Source of the DNA: Anaerocolumna xylanovorans DSM 12503
GTDB lineage: Bacteria; Bacillota; Clostridia; Lachnospirales; Lachnospiraceae
Length of the DNA stretch: 64,000 nt
Assembly (NCBI RefSeq): GCF_900143645.1
Contig: NZ_FRFD01000004.1
Span: 310,001-374,000, forward strand
Reading direction: 5' to 3'
Part shown: one piece after another, positions 34,972-43,700 of the stretch
Numbering within the stretch: the stretch's first letter is position 1
Layout: each line of letters opens with the position of its first letter
Translations under genes and position numbers: made by a program
Notes under the pieces: model-generated
The model's database searches: none
What the model saw: the letters and a program-made list of their open reading frames with translations, nothing else
Told to the model about the DNA's origin: nothing

Positions 34972-36633
34972 TTATAGTTTTACCATAACCGCAGGTTCTC
35001 TGTTTAAAACCTGGGCAAATTCATTTTTTATCTGTTCTCTTAAAACTGCTTTCTTGATCTTTCCGCTTGAAGTCACCGGAAATTCTTTGACGAATTTGAT
35101 GTATTTCGGTATTTTAAACCTGGCAAGGTGATGGGAAGCATACTCCCTTATTTCTTCTGCGTTTGATATATAACCGGCCGCAGATATGACAAAGGCGCAG
35201 ATTTCCTCTCCCAGCAGTTCATCAGGCACTGATATTACCGCAGCATCAAATATTCCTTCATGGCGCTTCAGAACATTTTCAATTTCTGCCGGAGAAATAT
35301 TTTCCCCTCCGCGGATGATGATATCCTTAATACGTCCCTCGATATAAATAAATCCTTCGCTGTTAACGCTTACAAGGTCACCTGTATGAAGCCATCCTTC
35401 CTGATCAAGCGTCCTATCGGTAGCTTCCTGATTGCGGTAGTAACCGCTCATGATGTAAGTGGATTTTACAAGAAGCTCCCCTTTTTCCCCTATGGAAACC
35501 TCTTCACCGCTTGCAATATCTATCACCTTGATTTCCACACCGGGCAAAGGCCTTCCTATGCTATGCAGGCGGTATTCCGCCTCATCATAAGAAGAAATCT
35601 GTGTAATACCGATGGCTTCTGTCTGCCCATACAGATTTGCTATGGTCCCGATGCCTAATTCTTCGATGATTCTTCCCATTAACTCATTGCTGCAGCAGGC
35701 GCCTGCGATAAAACCTTTGGACAGACTGGATAAGTCATGACCGCTTAAGTCACTGCTTAACATAAACTGGAACATGGAAGGAACACCGTTAAATACCGTA
35801 CAGTTCTCCTTTGTAATGAGCGACAGTGCCTTTTTCGTCTCAAACCGCTCTTCCACCACAATGGAAGCTCCAAAGAAAAGTCCCGCAAAGGTACTAAGTA
35901 TAAATCCGATTACATGAAACAGAGGCAGGCATAAAAGTATCCTGTCATCTTCGTCATATTCCATGCGCTCTCCCGATACAAGTGCATTATTCACAGCCGC
36001 AAAATGGCTTAATACAACTCCCTTAGGATTCCCTGTGGTGCCGGAGGTATAAAAGATATTCAAAGGTTCCTTTGCCGTAACCTTCCTGCCAGCCTCAATG
36101 AAGTAAGACTTCCCTATGCTTTTGCCCAGTTCCTTAACCTCATTCAGATTATATGCTCCCTTTAATTCGGAATCGTCCATTAACACCACTGTTTTAAGGC
36201 AGGGCAGTTCTGCCGACTGAAGTTTTCCCGGCTCACAGATGTTAAGCATAGGGCAAAGTTCTGTCAGGTTATCTAAAAAACTAATATCTTTAAACCCTTT
36301 GGTAAGAAATATAAGCGAGCACTCCGACTGCTTTAGCACATAGAATAACTCACTTTTGGTACTGGCAGTGTTAAGGCACACCAGTACCGCTCCTATTCTG
36401 GCCGCCGCTAATTCAAGAATAACCCATTCCGGTGAATTTAAGGCAAGAATAGCCATGTGATCCCCTTTTTTTACACCCAGGGCAAGCAATCCTTTCGCAT
36501 AGGCATTGCTTTCCTCTATTAACCGGGTGAATGTGTAAGTTTCTTTTTTCTTAGGGAACACCAACGCTTCCCGGTCCTTGTACTTAAGGCATACTTCCTC
36601 CATGACCTCTGCCAGAGTTTTTGTATTAAACAT
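34972..36633 (-). CDS. AMP-forming acyl-CoA ligase family enzyme
   Basis: 553 residues, soluble. The ANL-superfamily signature FYTSGTTGNPKGVVLSH (phosphate loop), YGQTEAIGI (adenine site), GWLHTGDLV and PVTSSGKIKKAVLRE with the catalytic Lys are all present. It activates a carboxylic acid as acyl-AMP and passes it to CoA or a carrier. The substrate is unknown; the length suits medium- or long-chain acyl ligases. It is the third gene of a riboswitch-controlled operon behind a STAS-like protein and a KASIII-like enzyme, so it probably supplies the acyl donor to the latter. Confidence 0.88.
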   Translation of the reverse strand: MFNTKTLAEVMEEVCLKYKDREALVFPKKKETYTFTRLIEESNAYAKGLLALGVKKGDHMAILALNSPEWVILELAAARIGAVLVCLNTASTKSELFYVLKQSECSLIFLTKGFKDISFLDNLTELCPMLNICEPGKLQSAELPCLKTVVLMDDSELKGAYNLNEVKELGKSIGKSYFIEAGRKVTAKEPLNIFYTSGTTGNPKGVVLSHFAAVNNALVSGERMEYDEDDRILLCLPLFHVIGFILSTFAGLFFGASIVVEERFETKKALSLITKENCTVFNGVPSMFQFMLSSDLSGHDLSSLSKGFIAGACCSNELMGRIIEELGIGTIANLYGQTEAIGITQISSYDEAEYRLHSIGRPLPGVEIKVIDIASGEEVSIGEKGELLVKSTYIMSGYYRNQEATDRTLDQEGWLHTGDLVSVNSEGFIYIEGRIKDIIIRGGENISPAEIENVLKRHEGIFDAAVISVPDELLGEEICAFVISAAGYISNAEEIREYASHHLARFKIPKYIKFVKEFPVTSSGKIKKAVLREQIKNEFAQVLNREPAVMVKL

Positions 36634-36661
36634 AATTTCTCCCCCTAATTTGTGTCATTCT

Positions 36662-37651
36662 TTAATACTTACACAACAGTCCGATGTTCTGGGAGCCGCA
36701 GCCAATGGTCCATATTAAAATATAATCCCCTCTCTTTACAAACCCTCTGTTAATGGATTCGTACAAAGTAATAAAGGGGCTGCTGGTCCCCGTATAGCCA
36801 TATTCATCTCCGATATAAAGGCTGTGTGCCTCATCAATCCCGAAATTCTCCCTGATTTTACGGATATTAATAAGCGCATACTGGGAAAAGCAGAACATGC
36901 TGATATTATCCTTTGTCATCCCATTTCTCTTTAACAGGGTGTTTATTGCTTCTCCTGCGGAAGCCGGAACATCCTCGGTAGGCGGAACGAACTTGATCAG
37001 CATATCTTTTTTGTTCTTCACACGAAGGATGTTGGAAAAACCGCAGCCCGGAAAAAGGGCTACGTCTACTCCTTCTGATTTGACTGTACACACTGAATCC
37101 ACGATACCGGCATCTTCCTCTGTCCTTTCCATAATCAGAGCACAAGCGGCGTCTCCGTAATGACCGTAAAGATTTTCTTCCTCTTCATCAATCATCATAT
37201 TGATGTAATCACAGCCAACGAGCAGCACTCTTTCCACATGCGGAGTAAGTGCCATATATTTTGCAGCCTGCTCAAGGGCCAGTGCCATTCCGCAGCAATT
37301 GGAATTAACATCATAGCATATACATTCATTTTTACCGCCGATTGCACTGTGTATCTTAATTGAGGTGGGAGGGGCTGTATATTCCGGAAGCTGGCTTGAT
37401 AAAATTATCATATCCATATCCGAACCGGTAAGTCCTGTCTTGTCCAATAAATTGTTAACTGCCTCCAGGGAAAGGGTCAAGGTATTTCCTCCTTCATCCT
37501 CAAAGAGAAACCTCTTCTCTCTTCCGATTACATCTCTTAGAAAATGCTCAACATCCTTTCCTCTCTTACGAAAATGTTCCAAATATGGCTCATTATCCAC
37601 TATACGTTTCCCATGGCTTACTGCAATGTCTCTTATCTTTACCTGTATCAT
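36662..37651 (-). CDS. KASIII-like acyltransferase lacking the His/Asn of the triad
   Basis: 329 residues, thiolase fold. The nucleophile is Cys119 (DVNSNCCGMAL). In FabH the His is in PHQAN and the Asn in YGNTS. Here the corresponding places are FSQYA (Ser256) and YGYTG (Tyr286), so both decarboxylation-promoting residues appear to be replaced. It may therefore transfer acyl groups without condensation, as some divergent KASIII proteins do, or use a different substrate. Alignment was by eye, so small shifts are possible. It lies 27 bases behind the STAS-like gene and 28 before the acyl-CoA ligase gene. Confidence 0.8.
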   Translation of the reverse strand: MIQVKIRDIAVSHGKRIVDNEPYLEHFRKRGKDVEHFLRDVIGREKRFLFEDEGGNTLTLSLEAVNNLLDKTGLTGSDMDMIILSSQLPEYTAPPTSIKIHSAIGGKNECICYDVNSNCCGMALALEQAAKYMALTPHVERVLLVGCDYINMMIDEEEENLYGHYGDAACALIMERTEEDAGIVDSVCTVKSEGVDVALFPGCGFSNILRVKNKKDMLIKFVPPTEDVPASAGEAINTLLKRNGMTKDNISMFCFSQYALINIRKIRENFGIDEAHSLYIGDEYGYTGTSSPFITLYESINRGFVKRGDYILIWTIGCGSQNIGLLCKY

Positions 37652-37678
37652 GCCAATTTTCCCCTCCGGTACGTATGA

Positions 37679-38008
37679 TTATTTAATTTCGAAATCCTCT
37701 ATACCGGCTTCCTTTGCAAGTCTTCTGACCTGCATTGCTAAGATTGCACTATCCGTCATACGAAGTGTTACTTTTTTAAAGCCTGTCTGTTTGTAGAGAA
37801 TAAAAAATCCTTTTAATTTGTCCTGCTTATCCTGCGTAATAACTCCCATGTTTCTGGCATCCAGCTCAAGGCTCACCTGTGCCGGATTGATTTTACTGAC
37901 AGCCTTCTGATAGGCTACTCCAAAGCTTGCGATATCCTCGTCTCCAAACTTTCCGTCCAACACGATTTTCAATGCATTTCCCGAAACACTAATACTAAAT
38001 TTTTCCAT
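37679..38008 (-). CDS. Small STAS/SpoIIAA-like protein
   Basis: 109 residues, soluble. The beta-alpha pattern (FSISVSGNALKIVLDGKFGD, then VSLELDARNMGVITQ and FKKVTLRMTDSAILAMQVRRLA) fits the STAS fold of anti-sigma factor antagonists, but there is no clear phosphorylated Ser. The start at 38008 has AGGAGAG upstream. It is the first gene after the c-di-GMP riboswitch and its terminator. It might be a regulatory partner of the KASIII-like enzyme. Function is not established. Confidence 0.55.
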   Translation of the reverse strand: MEKFSISVSGNALKIVLDGKFGDEDIASFGVAYQKAVSKINPAQVSLELDARNMGVITQDKQDKLKGFFILYKQTGFKKVTLRMTDSAILAMQVRRLAKEAGIEDFEIK

Positions 38009-38061
38009 ACACTCTCTCCTTTTCTTTTGAGTTGATGAAAAGGCTTTTTTTGCCATAATAA

Positions 38062-38095
38062 AACAAAAAAAGGTCCACAGCTAAGCCATGGACCT
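38062..38095 (-). terminator. Riboswitch-controlled terminator
   Basis: Minus strand: AGGTCCA, an 11-base loop, TGGACCT and then seven T. It begins about 13 nt after the aptamer and ends 54 nt before the STAS-like start. It is the probable expression platform of the c-di-GMP riboswitch. Confidence 0.9.
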
Positions 38096-38104
38096 GGTAT
38101 GTAT

Positions 38105-38182
38105 CATGGCAACCCGGCTGCCGTAACTTTCGTCTTAGGCCCGTAGCTTTGCGTCCCTGTCTTTCGGCAGGTTTGCCTTTTT
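38105..38182 (-). ncRNA. Cyclic di-GMP-I (GEMM-I) riboswitch aptamer
   Basis: On the minus strand the sequence contains GGCAAACCTGCC-GAAAGA-CAGGGACGCAAAGC, then CGGGCCTAAG and finally GGCAGCCGGGTTGCC. These are the conserved blocks of the GEMM-I aptamer: the GAAA tetraloop, GGGACGCAAAGC core, GGCCTAA and the receptor helix ending in GGGTTGCC. It binds c-di-GMP and lies 150 nt before the STAS-like gene. With the terminator directly after it, the operon of STAS-like, KASIII-like and acyl-CoA ligase genes should respond to c-di-GMP. Whether ligand turns it on or off cannot be told from inspection. Confidence 0.94.
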
Positions 38183-38244
38183 CATTTTGTCTTTTCATTT
38201 TGATTTATAGTTTCGTGCATAGTAAGAATTTACCATGTAATTCC

Positions 38245-38273
38245 ATTATAGTAATTATCATGTATTTTTTCAA
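38245..38273 (-). promoter_or_regulatory. Promoter of riboswitch transcript
   Basis: On the minus strand TTGAAA (38273-38268), a 17-base spacer and TATAAT (38250-38245). Transcription would start near 38238 and pass through the riboswitch. Confidence 0.75.
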
Positions 38274-38314
38274 GTATTTCCTTTTTGTTTTATACTAAAT
38301 AATAATAATTCATC

Positions 38315-38352
38315 AAAAAACCGGGCTGCCGGATTTTCTTCCCGACAGCCCG
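38315..38352 (-). terminator. Terminator of phosphoglucomutase gene
   Basis: CCGGGCTG (38321-38328) and CAGCCCGG (38345-38352) form a GC-rich stem followed on the minus strand by six T. Confidence 0.92.
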
Positions 38353-38370
38353 GATCACTTCTTTTCTTAA

Positions 38371-40098
38371 TTACTGGATACCATGTAATACTTCAAGTAC
38401 CTTTGTCTCGATTTCCTTTAGCTTATCCTCTGCCTTTGCAGCGGTATCTGCCTTTGTATAAATGTATAACTTGATTTTAGGTTCCGTACCGGAGGGTCTT
38501 AAGGTATACCAGCAGCCGTCATCAAAAGTGAATTGTACGGCGTCGGTCTTTTCTATATCAACGGTACTCTTCTCTCCTGTAAGTACGTCCGCAGCTTCGG
38601 AAGTCAGATAATCGGTGACCGTAACAAGCTTGGAGCTTCCGATGGAGCCTGCGTTGTTCTTACGGTATTCCACCATCATTCTTCCTATTCTCTCCTGTCC
38701 TTCAATACCTTCTAACACGATGGAAATGGTATTTTCACGGTAATAGCCGTACTTCTCATACAGCCCGTTTAAGACATCAATGAGAGTCTTGCCTTGTTTC
38801 TTATAGTAACCTGCCATTTCTGTCAGGATAAGAGTTGCTCCTACACCATCTTTATCTCTTAAATAGCTGCCGACATTGTAACCGATACTCTCCTCATATC
38901 CGAATACGTAAGTATATTCCTTTGTACTGTCCCATTCATTGGAAAGAGCACAGATATTCTTAAATCCGGTAAGCACGTTAAACATCTTAACCCCGTAAGC
39001 CTTTGCAATGGCACTTCCCATTTCTCCTGTAACAATGGATTTTACCATAGCTGCATTTTTCGGAAGAGTTCCCTTTTCTGCCATGGAGGTCAGCAGATAG
39101 TTGATAATTAAAACTCCTACCTGATTACCGTTTAAAGCTTCAATTTTACCGTTCTGAACCACCTCAACAGCAAGTCTGTCACAATCCGGGTCTGTGGCAA
39201 TCAGTACATCTGCGCCAACTTCCAAAGCAAGCTTCTCACTTAAAGCAAAGGCAGCATGGTCTTCCGGATTGGGATAAGCTATGGTGGGGAAGGTTCCATC
39301 CGGCAATTCCTGTTCTTTTACTATATGAACATTGGTATAACCCATTCTTTCAAGAACTGTACGGACAGGAATGTTTCCGGCTCCGTTTAAAGGTGTATAC
39401 ACAACTCCGATGTTTTTATCTACTTCACTGTCCCTAAGGGAGATGGACATGGTCTTTTCATAGAAGCTTTCATCTACTTCTTTATTGATAATAACAAGAA
39501 GTCCCTTTTCTATTGCTTCTTCCCTTGTTGGAAGTACAGCTTCTTCAAAAAGGTCGAGCTTACCGATTTCCTCTAATATCTGGTTAGCAATACCGGACTT
39601 TATCTGAGAACCTTCCTCCCAGTATACCTTATATCCATTATAAATTTTAGGATTATGGCTGGCTGTTATGTTAATTCCTGCCGCACACTTATAGTAACGT
39701 ACTGCATAGGATAATTCCGGTGTAGGTCTTAAAGAATCAAATAAATATACCTTGATACCCATGCTGTTAAAGATAAGGGCACACATCTCGGCAAATTCCG
39801 GGGACATAATACGGCAGTCATGGGCTATTGCTACACCTTTTTTTGCAAAGTCTTCTCCCTGGCTCTTAATGACCATACCTAAGGCTTTGGTTGCTCTTCC
39901 TACCACATTTTTATTCATGCGGTTTGTTCCGGCTCCAAGGATTCCTCTAAGCCCGGCAGTACCAAAAGATAAATCACAATAAAACCTGTCCTTTATCTCA
40001 TCCTCCCTATCCTTTATTTCCTCCAGCTCTTTCTTTAAATCCGCATCCAGTGAGGATGCTGCAAGCCATTTTTCATATTCTTTTCTGTAATCGTTCAT
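38371..40098 (-). CDS. Phosphoglucomutase/phosphomannomutase family protein
   Basis: 575 residues, cytoplasmic. Phosphoserine loop TASHNPKIYNGYKVYW, metal-binding DPDCDRLA, sugar-binding GYEESIGY and phosphate-binding RPSGTEPKIKLY are all intact. It interconverts glucose-1-phosphate and glucose-6-phosphate (PgcA-like). It links the sugar released by the GH13/GH31 and GH30 enzymes to glycolysis and to nucleotide sugars. It is monocistronic with its own terminator. Confidence 0.93.
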   Translation of the reverse strand: MNDYRKEYEKWLAASSLDADLKKELEEIKDREDEIKDRFYCDLSFGTAGLRGILGAGTNRMNKNVVGRATKALGMVIKSQGEDFAKKGVAIAHDCRIMSPEFAEMCALIFNSMGIKVYLFDSLRPTPELSYAVRYYKCAAGINITASHNPKIYNGYKVYWEEGSQIKSGIANQILEEIGKLDLFEEAVLPTREEAIEKGLLVIINKEVDESFYEKTMSISLRDSEVDKNIGVVYTPLNGAGNIPVRTVLERMGYTNVHIVKEQELPDGTFPTIAYPNPEDHAAFALSEKLALEVGADVLIATDPDCDRLAVEVVQNGKIEALNGNQVGVLIINYLLTSMAEKGTLPKNAAMVKSIVTGEMGSAIAKAYGVKMFNVLTGFKNICALSNEWDSTKEYTYVFGYEESIGYNVGSYLRDKDGVGATLILTEMAGYYKKQGKTLIDVLNGLYEKYGYYRENTISIVLEGIEGQERIGRMMVEYRKNNAGSIGSSKLVTVTDYLTSEAADVLTGEKSTVDIEKTDAVQFTFDDGCWYTLRPSGTEPKIKLYIYTKADTAAKAEDKLKEIETKVLEVLHGIQ

Positions 40099-40227
40099 TT
40101 TCTTCTCCTTTCCTATTATATCTGAATATTTCGTATTAACTGTGTATTACATTATTTTCCCCTAACTATTTTACCTTATTTACGCTTTCCCGACAATATA
40201 ATTTATAAGATTTATTTATCAATACTA

Positions 40228-40755
40228 TTAGAGCAGCTTTTCGTACAGCTTAAACCAATGAAGTCCATGCTCTCCATAACCCAGGTCCACAGTCCCAATA
40301 TATTCAAAGCCACAGCTCTCATAAAGCCGGATTGCCGGAGCATTATTCTCATAGACATCCAGGCGTATAGCCTTCATCCCCATTTGCCTGCTGTGGCTTA
40401 CAGAAAACTCCATCAAAGCTTTTCCGATTCCGCTCCCGGTAAATGCAGGATGTACTGCCAGAGTATGAATTACTGTAATCTTATCATACCCTGCCTCCGC
40501 TTTCCAAGGGGCGGTATGGTAACCTTCTTCCGGCTCATGATTTAGAATCACCGTTCCGGCAATTCTCCCTTCACATCTTGTCACATAAAGACAACCTGCC
40601 TGTATGCCCTCTTCTGCATTTTCCCTTACCGGATAGACGCCCTTTTTCCACCCCGGATAATTTATTCCAGCCGCCAGGGCCTCATTTAATCCGTTATAAA
40701 GTTCTTCCAGCTCATCAATGTCTTCTGTTCTTCCTGTCTCTATAACAATGTTCAT
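40228..40755 (-). CDS. GNAT-family N-acetyltransferase
   Basis: 175 residues. The acetyl-CoA-binding pattern VHPAFTGSGIGKALMEFSVSH and the late ENNAPAIRLYESCGFEYIG are typical. Substrate unknown. It ends 129 bases before the phosphoglucomutase start and begins 34 bases after the Lhr-like helicase gene. Confidence 0.88.
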   Translation of the reverse strand: MNIVIETGRTEDIDELEELYNGLNEALAAGINYPGWKKGVYPVRENAEEGIQAGCLYVTRCEGRIAGTVILNHEPEEGYHTAPWKAEAGYDKITVIHTLAVHPAFTGSGIGKALMEFSVSHSRQMGMKAIRLDVYENNAPAIRLYESCGFEYIGTVDLGYGEHGLHWFKLYEKLL

Positions 40756-40789
40756 TAGTTCAATCTCTTTCCTATAAAGTTATTCTCAT

Positions 40790-43700
40790 TTATTCCCGGT
40801 ATAATACCAAGTCCTGCATTTCCTTTTTAAAACCGTACTCCTTAAAAGTTTCCTCCAGCTCTTTCGGATATTCTTTTACTAAAAGCCTGTTCATGCCTGG
40901 AAACAGCCTCTTCTTATGAAACCCCCGGACAAAAGTTTCCAGAACAGAATCCGTCTCCTTCCTGTCAAAAACCTTAAAGACTTTGCCCTGACGCTCCATT
41001 ACCGCGACGGGTACTCCTGTCTTTAGGGCCGCCAAGGTTCCCGGCACATTTAAAAAAGCTTTTTCCTTTTGATGTGCCAAGCACTTTCCATAGGGCTGGG
41101 CTGGATCAATAGCAGGAAGCCATATCAACCCTTCCTTCGGATGCTCCATGGCATACAAAATTCCTTCAAAGTCTTCTTTCCTTATAAACTGAACACCGGA
41201 TAAGCCCTTTATAAAATATCCCCTTCTAAACTGTCCGGTATACTCACCTATTCTTAAATGTTCCAGCGCTTCTCCCCATGACATTCCCGAAACCGTTTCC
41301 CTGCTTAGAATAAAGCTGCGGTCAAATAAACGTTTCAGTTCTTCCTCTCTTGTAAGACTTTTAAGAGGCCTTACAAGTTCCCAGCGCCCCGTGGTCATAG
41401 CTTTTGCATATACGCCGACCCGCTGTCTTACAGGTACCTTTAACAGCTTCTCTCTATTCTGCCACCAGCGTATTGGCTGAAAGCTGTCCGCACACACAAG
41501 GCCTTTTTCTGCCATGCTAAGAAGGACCTCAAAGGGAGACTCCCCGTTAAGAAGCTCTCTGAATCTTTGCATGAAGCTGGCTCCTCTCTTTAAAAGAGCC
41601 TCGTAAACAATCTTTTCTTTCCCTGAAAGCTCCTGAAGATTTTCTTCAAGGGGAGCCTCCCAGTCGATATCCTCATAGGAATGAAAGGAAAGTCCTTCTT
41701 TTTCCTGAAACCTCCAGAAATAGTTACCCTGGGATAACAGCTTGTCTAACTGCTCTTCCCGGTAATCAGGCACTCTTGCAGGAAAAAGGACGCCCTCCCA
41801 AAGAGCAGGGGCAAACCTTATATCCTTTAGCTGCTTGACGGCATATTCCAACTGCACCTCTTTGGTGCCGGCAGTAAAAGCCTTCTCTGTCAGGAGGGCC
41901 GTATACCTGTCTTCTGTCTGGGTCTTTACCTGCTCTCTTCTTTTCTTAATGGTCTCTTTGCGGGCTTTATCATAAAGTGCGGCGTGATAATACAATCCAT
42001 CGTCTTCTACCGCTTCTTCCTTCCCGCAAAGCTTTGTAAGTAAAGAGAAAACATCTTCCCCGGTGAACAAATACCGTTCTGCAATTTCCTCTGCTGATAA
42101 AGGCCCTCTGTAACGAAGCAGCCGCCTGATAACCGCAAGCCTTTCTTCCTCCTCTGCTTCCTCAATAGCCTTTTTATAATTCTCTTCCTGCTCTTTTGCT
42201 ATCCAAAGTCCCGGCTCAATATAGAGTACCTGTTCCTTCCCAATTAGGGTTTCCAGCCATTCTATGGGTATATCCAGTTCCCCGGCTATTAAATCCCCTT
42301 CTATCATAAGAAGGGAATGAAGCTGCTTCTCATCCTCCGGTAATTTATTTCTCTCGGACACCTTTCTTAGCTCTTCTTTGGAGGGAGATATCATTTCTGC
42401 CTGCTTTAGGGCATCCTCTACCGCCGAATAAATTCCCTTAGTGGTAGGCGCATAATCATACATCATGGCAGCTTCAGTCTGCTGCCTGAAAGGAAGTGAC
42501 ATGGGAGAAGGCATATCAAGCTGTAATTCCACCACTTTGATCTGCCCCGAGCGGATGTTAGAGAGCAGATACTCTACTCCGTCCATGTCCCAGTAATCTT
42601 CCAGGCACTCCCGCTTCGTTTCCCTGATAAGGGGGTGGTTCTCCTTTTTTACCAGGGAATCCAGCATATCAGCACTTCTCATCCTTTGCAGCCATAGAGG
42701 CGTCCTTCCGCTTTTCTTTACTCCCATCATAAGGGCTCTGGCAGTATTGTAGCGAAAATTGATATGAAAGAGAGGCGTTGCCATAAGGGCTGCTTCCAAA
42801 ACTGCCCTTGCCGATTCGGTATGGATATTCTTAAGCACCCCTTCCGGCATTTCATCCGTTCCATAAGGAAACAACAGAAAACCGTCATCATCCTCACAAT
42901 AGCCGATATTCATTCCTGTCATCTTAACGGCAGCATGCTGGGCCAGAATTGCAAGAGGCGCATTTACCTTTCGCCCGAAAACCGAATGAACCATAAGCTG
43001 GTTACTTCCATTGGAATCCCTGAAATGCTCCACAAGAATGGTCGTATCATCGGGTAATATTCCGGTTATTTCAATCTGATGTTTTAGAAAGTCTTCCGCT
43101 CCCTTTGCTGCAGGCTCATTCAGTCCAAGTCCCAAAAGCTCTTCATAAAGCTTCCCCTCTTCATAACGTTCCATCAGGCGCTTAAATAGCTTTCCGAAGG
43201 CAAGTCCTGTCCGAAGTCCTCTTCCCTTTATCTCGCCTTTCCAAAAGGGCAGCTTAGCACCACCTGTGTCTGCCTCTGACACGACCACCGTATCCTTATC
43301 AATCTTTACAATCTTCCAGGCAAAGGTGCCAAGAAGAAAACGCTCTCCCACTCTCGATTCAAAGATAAATTCCTCATCCAGCTCCCCAAGCTTCACACCG
43401 CCCTCCGTTCTGACGGTGTAAAGTCCCCTGTCCGGAATAGTACCTCCTGCCGATATGGCAAGCATCCGGCTGTAGGCATCTCCTTCCACTCTCTCATGAA
43501 TCCTGTCATAGAGAAGTCTCGGGCGTACGGGTAAATCCCTCTCATGCTCATAATCACCCGCCAGCATGGAAAGAATGTCTTTTACATCTTCTTTGCTTAC
43601 CCCACTAAAAGGATATGCCCTTTTTGTTATTTCCATTACCTCATCCACACTATAACCATCTCCGGTTGCCATAGATACCAAATGCTGTGCCAGTACATCA

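Noticed and set aside
34853..35131. Plus-strand open frame of 92 codons
   Set aside because: It runs through a terminator and into the antisense of the acyl-CoA ligase gene.
38105..38182. tRNA or other riboswitch class
   Set aside because: The conserved GGGACGCAAAGC, GGCCTAA and GGGTTGCC blocks identify the c-di-GMP-I aptamer.
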